Shown here piece after piece: positions 53,941-64,000 of a DNA stretch of 64,000 bases (position 1 is its first letter; each line of letters begins with the position of its first letter). Position numbers and translations under genes: made by a program. The stretch comes from Ficedula albicollis (Eukaryota; Chordata; Aves; Passeriformes; Muscicapidae). The notes beneath the pieces were generated by a model. The model was not told the origin of the DNA, ran no database searches, and was given only the letters and a program-made list of their open reading frames with translations. The DNA lies in the NCBI RefSeq assembly GCF_000247815.1, contig NW_004775938.1, forward strand, positions 248,001 to 312,000. The letters are read 5' to 3'.

Positions 53941-56900
53941 TGTCTCCTAGCCAAATAGGACAGATAGGATATTGGTTAGGAATGTGCTGAATACAGTTGT
54001 TATAGTTCTTGCAGATGCTTGTTTCCTTCTGCTATATAAGATGTGTAAATTTATAACCAGCAGCTGCAAACCAGGCCAGTTTATTGAAAGAGATGAGGAA
54101 ACTAAGATAAGGAACCATTCCCTCAGGATGCCAGTTGTACAGTTCATTTGTAGTGTTTGCAAAGATACTTACAAGAACTTGAACACAGGGATCTGTATTT
54201 ACTGCTGCATCCCTCCTGAGAGGCATTATAAAAATCCTCAAGTTATTGGAGAACTCTCAGACCAGAAGAACCCTGGAACAGAAAATTACTTTCTGTAAAA
54301 CTGAAGAAGAGGTAGTGAAATCTGAATAAATGATACAGAAGGGTCCACAAGATTACAGAACTTAGTGTAAGAAGATGATCTGCTAAGTATATATGGAGTA
54401 TTTCAGCTGCAAGGCTGATCACGCAGCGTGAAGGTAAATTGAAAGTGCCAAAACTTAAAAGAGGTTATCTCAGATACATACAAGAAATACACCTAATAAA
54501 CCCAATCACAGCTTGCTTCACTAAGCTTGTATTATGGCTAGAAGTTCAGGTGTGTGAGAAATAATCTTATCTGGAAGGTGTATCAGTGAAATGAGTTGTG
54601 GAAATTTCTGTAGGTGCAAAAGGAGCTTTAAATGTATATATATGTATATGTTTACTGTACACAGAAGGCAGCTGTCATACTTGTAGCAGCTTACTCGCAG
54701 GTGCCAGTAACACCACAAGCTTTGCAGTCAGCTGTGTAATGTGACCATTGGTATTTTAATACAACAGCCAGTCAGCCATTACTGATGCTATCTGTTTGCT
54801 GGCCTTTGTCTTGAGCTACCCCTGGATATTAGTGGCTTACTGAAGAGGGTTTTTAAAGTATTTTTTAGAGCACTCCTAACCATATGCTAACAGAGCTTCT
54901 AATAACAGATGATGATAGTTCTTTGGTAGTTGTGGAATCTCACAACTTCCTTAGTAAGCATGTTGCAGGACTGCAGAGACTATATGCCTAATCCTTTACT
55001 TTGTGTGTACAGAAGGCTCCTAAACAGGGATATTAGAAAAAGAAATAATAGGCGCAATTGCATGTCAAACCAAAAATTATTTTTTTTTTCCTTCCTGGAA
55101 AACCTATCTGGAAGAAAAATCTGCATTGAGCATCTGTTAAGTGCAACACATCCAAACAATTTTTTTGTTCTTTTGGTCAAGTTACAGACCTTCAGTATTG
55201 CATTTCCTTTCAGACTGCTGCTGTGCTGCCAGAAAATAGATCGCCAGTTTTTTACATTCTCCTACTTTAGCATTATAACTACCATGCGTTTGTTTTATGA
55301 GTTTTGAGGCTGTGCAGGTGTCTGTTTACTTTTATATGCTCCGAAGTGAAGTGAATAATTCTGGAAGCTTTGTACTGCCTAATGAGAGTTTCATTAGTGG
55401 ACATGTTTTGAAAAAAAGCCCAGGAGTCTCATGGCTTTCTTCTCTTCTGAGAAGAGACACACAGCACATTTTAAAATCTTGAATTCGTTTTCTTCCTGTA
55501 AGAACAGCTGTGGTCTTTTACACTGAAATGTTCATTCTGTTTAATGATACAAATTCTTTTCTGTCTTTCCTTGTTCCACCTAGAAGACTGCTAGCTATAC
55601 AATGTCCTAATAGGACTAGTAACGATTCCCTTTTTTTAGCAGGTATTCTGTGTTTTTTACAAGATAAGCGTTCTCTGTATTGTGCTGCTTCTTTTTTTCA
55701 ACTGTATTCAAGACAAACAGGGATTGTGGGGATCAGTGTTGTCCATTAGATTTTCAGTTCTTATTAATTACCTTGTTATGGAGAGTAAAATAGCCACAGG
55801 TCAAGTACAAGTATGCAAGTAAATTTGTGGTGCTGATGTAAAACAGTTGCATCTGATCTGATTCAGAATTCTTTATGTTTGTAACTAAAGTTTGTTGACA
55901 TTAAAAGCTGCTATTAGTAAATTAACTGTGAACTGTGAAATTGATTACAGTCTTTTTGCAGGGGTATATACCTCCTATATAACTCCTTAACTAGATATAA
56001 AAATGTATGTCATGTGGGGTATACCAATAATTTATTTATGGGAATTATTTTATGCCAGTTTAAAAGCTTAATTTCCACTTCTGTCTACACTGTAACAATA
56101 GAAGAATACTCCTTTATGAACACAAAATATGTATGTACTTGATTTAGCATGTGCTGAGGGCTGGATCTACGTAAGTTTTGTATGGCTAGTTCATGTGTGA
56201 AGTATCTAAATCCAAAACTGAGACACACAGTAAAGCCCTTTCAGCTTGAACCTAGATATTTCTCTGGGTTCTCTAATTCTCTTCTTAGTCCAGTAAGCCC
56301 CCTTAATTTTTTGCTGCTGAGCAGAGAAAATGAAATCAGTCTTGAGGGTTGTACCTGCACCCCAGCCAGTCACATGTTGGTCATCTGCCTGGTTTACTTG
56401 CAGGACCTTTTGGGAAGGTACTTGACTTGTTCTTTCATATTTAGCAGGTGATGGTGGAGTTGTTTACAGTATCGTGGTGGTGAGCTTTCCAGACTTAGGT
56501 CCTGGAGGCATACTTCAGCGTTTGAGAGGTATTTCACCTAAATTCAGCAAACTAAACCTGTAAGCTGCCTTTATAGTTGGTGGAGTAAATGGCAGTTTTT
56601 TAGATTGGATTGAATTATCTTCTGGAAATGCCTATTGCTCTTGTTCAGGAGAGGAGAAAACAGCTATTTTAAGTAGCTGAAGTCAGATGAAATTAGTCAG
56701 ATGCCCTGGTGAGTGCATTTTAAATTCCAGCCTAGGTTCATACCCAGGGGCATGCAGAGGAGCAAGAACTGCATTTTCTAATTCTAATCTAATTTTAGGC
56801 TCTTCTTGGATGTGTCCTTGCTGCCATTACCATACAAGTGTTTTACAGAAGGCAAAACAGTTTCAACAGCTGAGGTTGGCAAAACTCTTACATACCCTGC

Positions 56901-59900
56901 AGCCATATCATTAATGTATTTGACTAGAAGGTAAGAGACTGGTATTTGTTTGAATCCCCACTCCAAACTGGGTGAAGGAGATGTGTAAACAAAGGTTTTG
57001 TGCCTACTTGGGTGACTGCAACAGTTACCCTACTGGGCTTGCCATTTTTATCTGGCAGTGATGAAAGAACAAGTTGCTGTCCTTTCTCAGGAAAAGTGTT
57101 CTGCTTGGAAGTGTGTGAGATCAGCCTTCAAAGAGATTATTGGAATTGAAACCATTCCCACTCTCTAGAGGTGGGGTATGTCAGAGGAATAACTTTCTGT
57201 AACACTGTCTGTAGAGACATTTCAGTGGTGGTAAATCCTTGTGGTCGGGTGAAGTTGAAAAGTCAGGTACATCACCATCTTTCAAGCCATCTCTAATCCC
57301 TTACTTCTGATCTTTGTAGTGCTAGGGGTTTGGCATGGCTTGCCTTCATCTAGTTCTTGTTCCTTCAGGTGCTGCCACTTATCACTCCCTAGCTTGCTTA
57401 AAACACCATGAACTAATTCTCTGTAAAAATAAGTTGATCCTCTGCCATGAGAGAGAATTGTTACCAGAACAGGATTTTTGGGGGGGAAAAAAGAATTACA
57501 ATGCTTTAGCAATCCTGTAAATCCTGTAAAAAGGCCCTGATCATTAAATTGTACCTTGCACAGTAGTGTTTGGGATTCTTTGGAATGCTACCATTTCAGA
57601 ATGATTTTTTTTAAAATGTGCATGTAAAAAAGTCGAAGTCTCACCTTCTTGCAAATGAGATTAACTTTATGTCTGTTAAAGAGATCAATAAATAGTCCCA
57701 TTGGGAAAGCACAGAGAGATAACAATAATTGGTAAAAAATAATTTCAGATGTGCCTGGCAGTCACAGTCGTCTGCCCTTTCTCCGCAATTAGTCGAAGTT
57801 TCTTGGCCAAAAAGCACGAAATCCTGCAGAGATGACTCTCTGTGTTTGAGTTCTTGAGAGCTTTCCATAACCAGACCTGTCTGTTCTTTGACAGAAGTGC
57901 TAGGAGTTTCTTCTGTCTCAGCAGACCTACAGCTAACTCTTCTAAGACAATGGATTTCTTATTGACTTTCTCTGGATGCGTTGTTTTGTATTTTTACTCT
58001 GATCACAAAATCTGACAATCCTGATGTTGCTGTTTTGCAAACCGAAATGGAAGACCCTTGAAAGTGGAAACACTTTATACTTCGGGGTTTAGACTCAGAT
58101 AAAAATTTCACAATTATAACATTGAAGCCAAATAGAGCTATTTTCAAAATTGTATTAGGATGTTGCTCCTGCATTATCTGCTGAAGAGCAAAGTGTGTAG
58201 GGAAATCTCTAGTTCTGCACATTTGAGAGTATTTTGCTCTGAGTTTTTTCTGCACTAGCTCGAACAGAGCAAACAGCTGTCAGCAGCTGGAGCATGTTAC
58301 ATGATCTTCTGAACATTTTTTCCCATATAGTTCTACCAAGAAGTATCAGTTTCATCCAGTCAGAGATGTGAACCAAAAGCAGGGTAAGAGGGAGGATGAA
58401 ATAAGGAGGTTCACTTCAAAAATGAAAATCTTACCAGCTCTTTCAATATTAAGAAAAGGTCAGTTGTCTGGTAATTATAATGCAAGCCTTTAAAATCAGT
58501 GTTTTGTGTAATATCTCTGTGGGTAAAGAAATAACAATCAGAACCCTGCAATCTAAAAGCAGTTCATTAGTCTAATGACAAAATACCCCTCCCAGTTTCA
58601 ACTTTGCTCAGAGGATAATTATTCTGGCTAGCTGAAGTGTCAGTTGTTAAATGGCAATAAATTGGCCTCTGGTGGAGGCCTTAAACCAAGGGCTGCTAAC
58701 TACAGTGTAATTGTGGACTTGTCTTGTATTGTATTGTATTATTTAAGCTACCCAAGGTAACAATCTAAGCACTTTTTTTTACCACTGATTTCCCCTCAGT
58801 GGGGTTCTTTATTACGTACGTATATGGACATAGTCTCCTAGATTTTTAGTTTCCAGATGCAATTTTCTTCCATACCAGAGCATTCAGTGGTTTAGTGACC
58901 AAGACAATCAGGAATTTTCCATCTTGCCTTTTCACCTCTGTTGCTTATCCACAGTCAGCATTCAGTATCCCATTCCTGAAGGGGGAATACAATTCTTCCA
59001 TTCTTCATTTATTTCACCCTTACACATAATTTTGAATAGGGATTATTGTGTATCACCTTTGGCTGAAGCTCTGTATCCTTGGATCTCAGACAAGTTCTTT
59101 CCTCTGCATGTGACTTCAAAGCTTTGTTTCAAACTCGTAGCAGTCACCGATAGCTGCATTTTTCTACGAAGTGGCAAAGCAATGCTTGTCACTTCCTTAC
59201 ACTGATTGTCTTATGCTACCAAGGAGCAGCTGAGTTGAAGTTACTGTTTCATCTCTAGATATCCAGCAGTGCCGTCCCACTCTGCACCCGCAGGTGTATT
59301 TTAGCAAGCAAATAAGCACCCTACAAGAAAAATTTCATGTGTAATGTTAACAGAGCCTTATGTTCTCACTTTTCTTCTCATATTGATTTTCTATCTAGAC
59401 AAGTTTTCATAATTATTATTGGAAAGTTCCTATTTCTCTGTTTACTTTCTCTACTTCTTTGGTCATAGAAAATGAGTTACCACTTTGGATCCAAACATTT
59501 AACCTTTCATCGCTTTCAGGTATGTCTAGAACCTAATTCCTTTGCTCAATTGCGGATCAAAGCAAAATTCATCTCACCTTGAGGGATTGGAACATCTGGC
59601 CCTATGGCTGGTTCTCCAGTTGGCCAAGCACTAGAGAAGCCTTACCAGCCTCTCCACAGTACCCCTGTGAAGCAGCACATCTTTATCCTGACCCAGGTCA
59701 GGGGCCCTCTGCCCCTCCACAGGGAATTCCACTGTCACTTGCAACCTTCCCCAGCTGCTCCTGGGGGGACTCAGGAGCTGCCAGATGGGGGTATGTCCCA
59801 GCCCTTCATCTGCTGTTGGGGTACTAAATCTCTTTTGTAGGTACAGATCTGCAGGTGGGGCACAACACCCCCCAGTCTTTGCCCCCTTCATTTCCCACAC

Positions 59901-60849
59901 CTCTGTGCATGCACATGCTCTGCCTCAAGTGCAGCAGGTTCAGGCTGACACAGACAAGCTGACACATCCTCGTTGCTGTCAGGAGAAGTGATTAGACAAG
60001 GTGAGGCACAGGTTAACAAGACTCACAAGACCGCTCTGGGCTGCAATGAAGATCAGTAAATTGCTGGAAATACTTTACTTTGCTTTTTGTCTGCTTTGCC
60101 CTTGTTCATGCACCCCAAGAGTTTGACAATTCTATCACAGTGTTATCAAAACACATGATGAAAGCTTCACTTTCTACCACCTGTAACTTCAGTTCTAAAG
60201 GTCTTTTTTAGATTGTATGATGCTTTGTTCTTCTGTTCTTGTCCCTCTTTCTGATGCTGTAAACTTTACCTGAAATATTCATTCTTTTTAATCAATAAAG
60301 TACATCAGAAATAGCCATGTTTATACCTTTATATTGTGCTGTAGTCATTATTTTAAAGTCTGATTGTTCTTTCAGTGGGAAAACAAAACAGGGCTCACTT
60401 CAGAGTCTGGAAAGACCTGAAGCTAATTATACCAACCCTCTACTTCTCTAAGCTTTACTTTTGGGATTCATTGCAAGAAGGTTTCTACATTCTGGAGCTC
60501 AAAATACAGCTAACATACATATTTTACATTTGAATTAAGTTTGAGACAGATACACAGACTCTAGGAAGTACAAAAATTTTACTATTCACAAAGGCTGAAA
60601 ATTAATACAAATTATGGTTAATTATTATATATTTAACATTAATAAATAGTTGAAATTTAACAGTGTTCTGGGAAAATAAGTCAACCATATTAAAATATTT
60701 CAGGGTGCTGTATTCTTTGACATTACTGACAATTGCTAGCAAGTTTATAGAAATTAGTATTTTTTTTACATAGTACTGGTCATGCAGACATTTATAAGTA
60801 CATTTAACCATGAAACTATTAAGCTTTCACAGTCATATAAACTTAAAGA
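53941..60849. other. intergenic DNA downstream of RGMB, nothing recognised
   Basis: 6.9 kb, mostly AT-rich, with a somewhat GC-richer patch at 59580-60000 carrying overlapping short frames on both strands. No motif, repeat family or RNA gene recognised. Some of the first part may still be RGMB 3' UTR. A (tgtat)n run lies at 58722-58742. Confidence 0.5.
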
Positions 60850-61086
60850 TGAAACCGTGTGGAAAAATTCACAATGCGAGAGGTATATGTCCAAGCAGGA
60901 GACATAGGAGTCCTGTAACTTTATTCAAATAAAGGGAGAAGCCATGGAGCATTTCCCCTGGAGTCCCTAAAATTGTTGGGGAAAGCAGCCACCTTATTAT
61001 CCTAAATTCCCAGCCACATCTTTGCAAACTTTAATTATAATTGATTTAATATTTTCTTCCTGGGGCATCTTTGGTTTTGCAATTAT
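60850..61086 (-). mobile_element. possible 3' LTR fragment downstream of env remnant, minus strand
   Basis: On the minus strand this follows the env remnant and contains AATAAA in gaataaagttacagg (about 60920-60930). A retroviral 3' LTR is expected here, but start, TATA and end are not clear. Confidence 0.35.
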
Positions 61087-62360
61087 TCACAGTGACATCA
61101 TTTTCTGTCCTTTAGCCATTTCTGGGTCAGAAGGCTTGACTACCACCTTGATTATGTGTTGAATGAACTGCACTAAGCAGGGTATCATGCATGGTAAAAA
61201 AATTAGAGTTGCTATAGCACATGAAAGGAAAAACAGCATTTGTTCAACCCACAGTCCACCAGGTAAACATGAAAACATATCCCATTACCATACTTTCCAT
61301 GTTTGGGCTGGTGCATGAGGTAATTGTATTATTTCCTTTCCTACCTGTTTTCTGTTGTCATACATTTGCAAACAGCAATTTCAGTCCTTTATCTTTCCAC
61401 TAATTCCCCCTTCTTCTGTTATTAGATAACGTTCCTCATCTGAGTGGATTGGTCAGCAAGAAGGTCAAGAGCTGTAGCTGTCTGCTTGGTTATTATTTCA
61501 AAGACAGCTTGTAATCTAATTATTGAATTAGAATTATAAATGGGTTCTCTGGCACCTGGTATTGACTTGTTAGGATTCCAAGTGGCTGGTCCATAGTGCT
61601 GTGGCCATTAATCCTTTCCCTGCTTTTGGGTGCACCCTCCAGCCAGGGATGTGTCAACTGACTGCTTTTCTCTAGTTAAATCATCATACGCTATGATTCC
61701 TAACTGATTTCCCTGAATTTGTGGTAGCAAAAAAAACCCCAACAATCTAATACAGGATGTGTAACATATCCCTGACCAGTCTGGAGTAACTTGGGGTAAT
61801 TACATTGGCCTCAAATCCAATAATGCCCTTTCAAGGCCCACATTCCATTGGCAAAAGGGCCTTCCCACCTTTTATCAACAACTGGTGGGTCAAAATACAG
61901 CTCATTTCCAGGGCCTAGCAGTACTGCAACAATAGCTGTCACACCGTAACAGCCACAGTATTTGCATTTCCAGGCTCCCAACGGGCAGTTTCCATTTACA
62001 GCTACATCCCCAAGCTGTTTGGTTGGGTTTGGACCAGAACTCACTAAAATGGTTTTGAGATCTGTTCTGATGTTGCCACTTCCATTGAAAATCATGGACA
62101 ACATGCATTTTACTAGTAAAATTTTCTTGGGAGCAGCTTCAAAAGTAGTGGTCAGGAAACCTGTCCCTCTCTACTGCTTTACAGCCTTCAAAATTCCTAC
62201 AAAAAGTGTGGTAGGATCACTTTACCTAGTTACCACTAGTGAGCTTAAAATGCATTTGATTCCATCTGCCTCAATATTTAGAGCAATCATAAGGAAGGCA
62301 ACTGGGGGCCCAACTGTCATCCCAATGATATCCATTTATCCCAAAGATAAAGTCCATTAA
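61087..62360 (-). pseudogene. endogenous retroviral env remnant, minus strand
   Basis: Minus-strand fragments in env order: a surface-subunit piece (62104-61811) with a cysteine cluster and a WALKGHYWI end, an LPQIQG-like piece, a heptad helix with 'IIRLQ' and '[16 protein letters not shown]' (about 61530-61430), then an NCCLQ pair of cysteines as in the C-X6-CC loop of transmembrane subunits. It ends with a hydrophobic span and LPCMIPCL cytoplasmic stretch (61278-61087). This is the gamma/alpha-type transmembrane layout. Stops and frameshifts separate the pieces, so it is a decayed pseudogene. Gag and pol were not seen in the window. Confidence 0.7.
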
Positions 62361-64000
62361 TCTTACAATGTATTCACTTAATTAAAACAAAATAAGGAAG
62401 GCTGCACTGTAAAAGGCAACACCTCAGATGAAAGCTCTAGTTTAAAAACTTATCCAGAACATGCTGGAAGGTGATCTGTTATGGTAGCTCACCACTCTTC
62501 AGTCATTAGCAGAGGCATTTGAAAGGAAGAATACAGTTTTAAAACACCAAACTAGAGAGGGCTGTGTTTCGTGTGCTTTTTCTTTTCCATTAAAGCTCCA
62601 TTAAATCTCTCCTGTGCATGTTTCTCTCCAGCATTATGGTTAATGAATAACTCCAACCTAACTCTTCAGATGTGTTTATTTGGAATTTGACATTACTTAC
62701 TGAACACTTAGTCTTGGAAAGTAATTCTCCAGCCCTGTTTGCTTTCATGACATGAAAATAATGGAGTTAAATCTTATCCTTCCAGATTCTATAGTTTTGA
62801 TAGAGTTCTGTGAGGTAGAATTACAATTTTGTATTCTAAATATTTTGAAACTGACCTCCTGCTGATTTGTTCTGGATAGAGAATTCACCTGCAGATTTCA
62901 TTACAAGAAGAATATCATCAACCTTCCCAAGTAAAATTTAGTTAAAATTTAAACTAGAAACTTGTCTCTCATTTAAACAACTTCTGTGCAAGCAATACCA
63001 AAAAGAGATGGAACAGTAAGTTCTGGACAAAAAGAGTAAAGGGCATTTAAGGCTGTGCAGCTGTATCAGGCTTTGTTATGGATACTCTGAGCCATGATAG
63101 AGTTTTATGTGCTGCTCAGCCCTTGACTGCATTTCACAGTTACAAGACTGGAGAAGAATTATGATCTAGTATGCTTACACAATCACAGCTTTGAAGTTCT
63201 CTGTGCTCCTTAGTGATTAAAGAGAATGTCAGTGTCATTTGGTCTGTACAACACAGGTAGCCACTTATCAATGCTAGAATTAGGGAAACCCACATCTAGT
63301 AGCTAATTTTAAGAGATGAGCGAGATTACTTTCCAAATGCTTCAGTTAATGTGGGGAAAAGACAGTATGCAGCAAATACTAGCTCTGTTGCAAATAAAAC
63401 ACTGTGGAGGTCTAATAGTTCTGCAGTAATAAAAGCTCTCTCATTATTTCCTCTCATGTGATCAGTGTCACATGATTTTCTGCCATGATTTCTGGGTGCT
63501 TATTTTCAGAGAAGACAGACTTGCCTGATGAAAAACCTGTGTCAAATAAGTAATATGTAATGTTCTAGTGTGTTATTCAGGCTTCAGCCTCAGTGCTTGA
63601 ACTCAATATAGATCTAAAGTTTACATGTCAAAACGTCTCAGAAGTCTTGCAGCAGCGATTTCCAAAGTCTTCAAGAAACACAAGGGTGAAGTTGTGGGGT
63701 GTGAACTTGGGGTGTAAAAATAGGTGCACTCAGCACCAGGTGGGGTTTGGACACTTCAAGTTTGAACAGCAAGCAGCAGAGGGACTCGCAGCACTCTGGG
63801 GCACCGTTTCCTTCATCACCTATCTGGCATCCAGAAATACACCCTCACCTGACTGCCAGCAAAGCCTTTCTTTTTATTAGTGCAAACATGGGACCAACTG
63901 TGGTAATGCCTCAATCTCAACAGTAGTTTTTGAATAGGTTTATGAAGATAATTTGAAAAGCAGAATTATTTTGTTTTGCAAGGTTCAGAAATAGCTATTT
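62361..64000. other. intergenic DNA, nothing firmly recognised
   Basis: If the env remnant belongs to a provirus, pol would be expected here on the minus strand, but I see no pol motif. The frame at 63593-63880 (+) has no supporting feature. Confidence 0.45.

Noticed and set aside
53972..54298. 108-codon + strand frame after RGMB
   Set aside because: No motif, and it has a minus-strand frame of similar length. Probably chance in or near the 3' UTR.
59579..59991. Overlapping frames on both strands in a GC-richer patch
   Set aside because: No frame stands out, and there is no splice or motif support.

Overview
The window looks like bird genomic DNA, probably from a passerine or close relative. 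The repeats are avian: CR1 LINEs with octamer (ATTCTGTG)n 3' tails, and several solo LTRs of the ERVL/ERVK kind. The single recognisable protein-coding gene is RGMB (repulsive guidance molecule B), on the + strand. I see no bacterial or viral genome organisation, CRISPR array or operon.

Layout: 1-1300 is GC-rich and broken by a 1077-base G run. 1314-1954 is a candidate LTR. 2-39.8 kb is gene-poor, with CR1 fragments and LTRs at about 4.85-5.28, 10.84-11.35, 13.28-13.99, 28.1-28.5, 34.4-35.0, 35.37-36.49 and 37.6-38.0 kb. A 2.1-kb net CR1 with a reverse-transcriptase region lies at 28.5-31.4 kb. 39.9-41.5 kb is the CpG-rich RGMB promoter and first exon, damaged by two G runs. RGMB coding exons end or lie at about 40923-40969, 43588-44099 and 51809-52510, followed by a 3' UTR. 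54-60.8 kb holds nothing I recognise. 60.85-62.36 kb holds a decayed retroviral env remnant on the minus strand, and the rest is unannotated intergenic DNA.

The strongest unexplained signal is structural. Seven pure G runs of 236-1077 bases, all G on the + strand, interrupt the window. At least four sit between flanks that repeat each other, as if overlapping contig ends had been joined by G filler. Two apparently exact tandem duplications with nearly equal periods (792 and 790 bp) may have a related assembly cause. Until reads are checked, exon 1 of RGMB, intron sizes and these duplications should be treated as uncertain.

I did not find a convincing undescribed biological system. Observations with possible biology are the extended hydrophobic C-terminus of RGMB, a CTCF-like site by its CpG island, CR1 fragments joined 5' end to 5' end at two places, and an LTR nested in a CR1 with an intact target-site duplication. 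Human RGMB neighbours CHD1, and CHD1 is Z-linked in birds, so a Z origin is likely by inference, but no CHD1 sequence is visible here.
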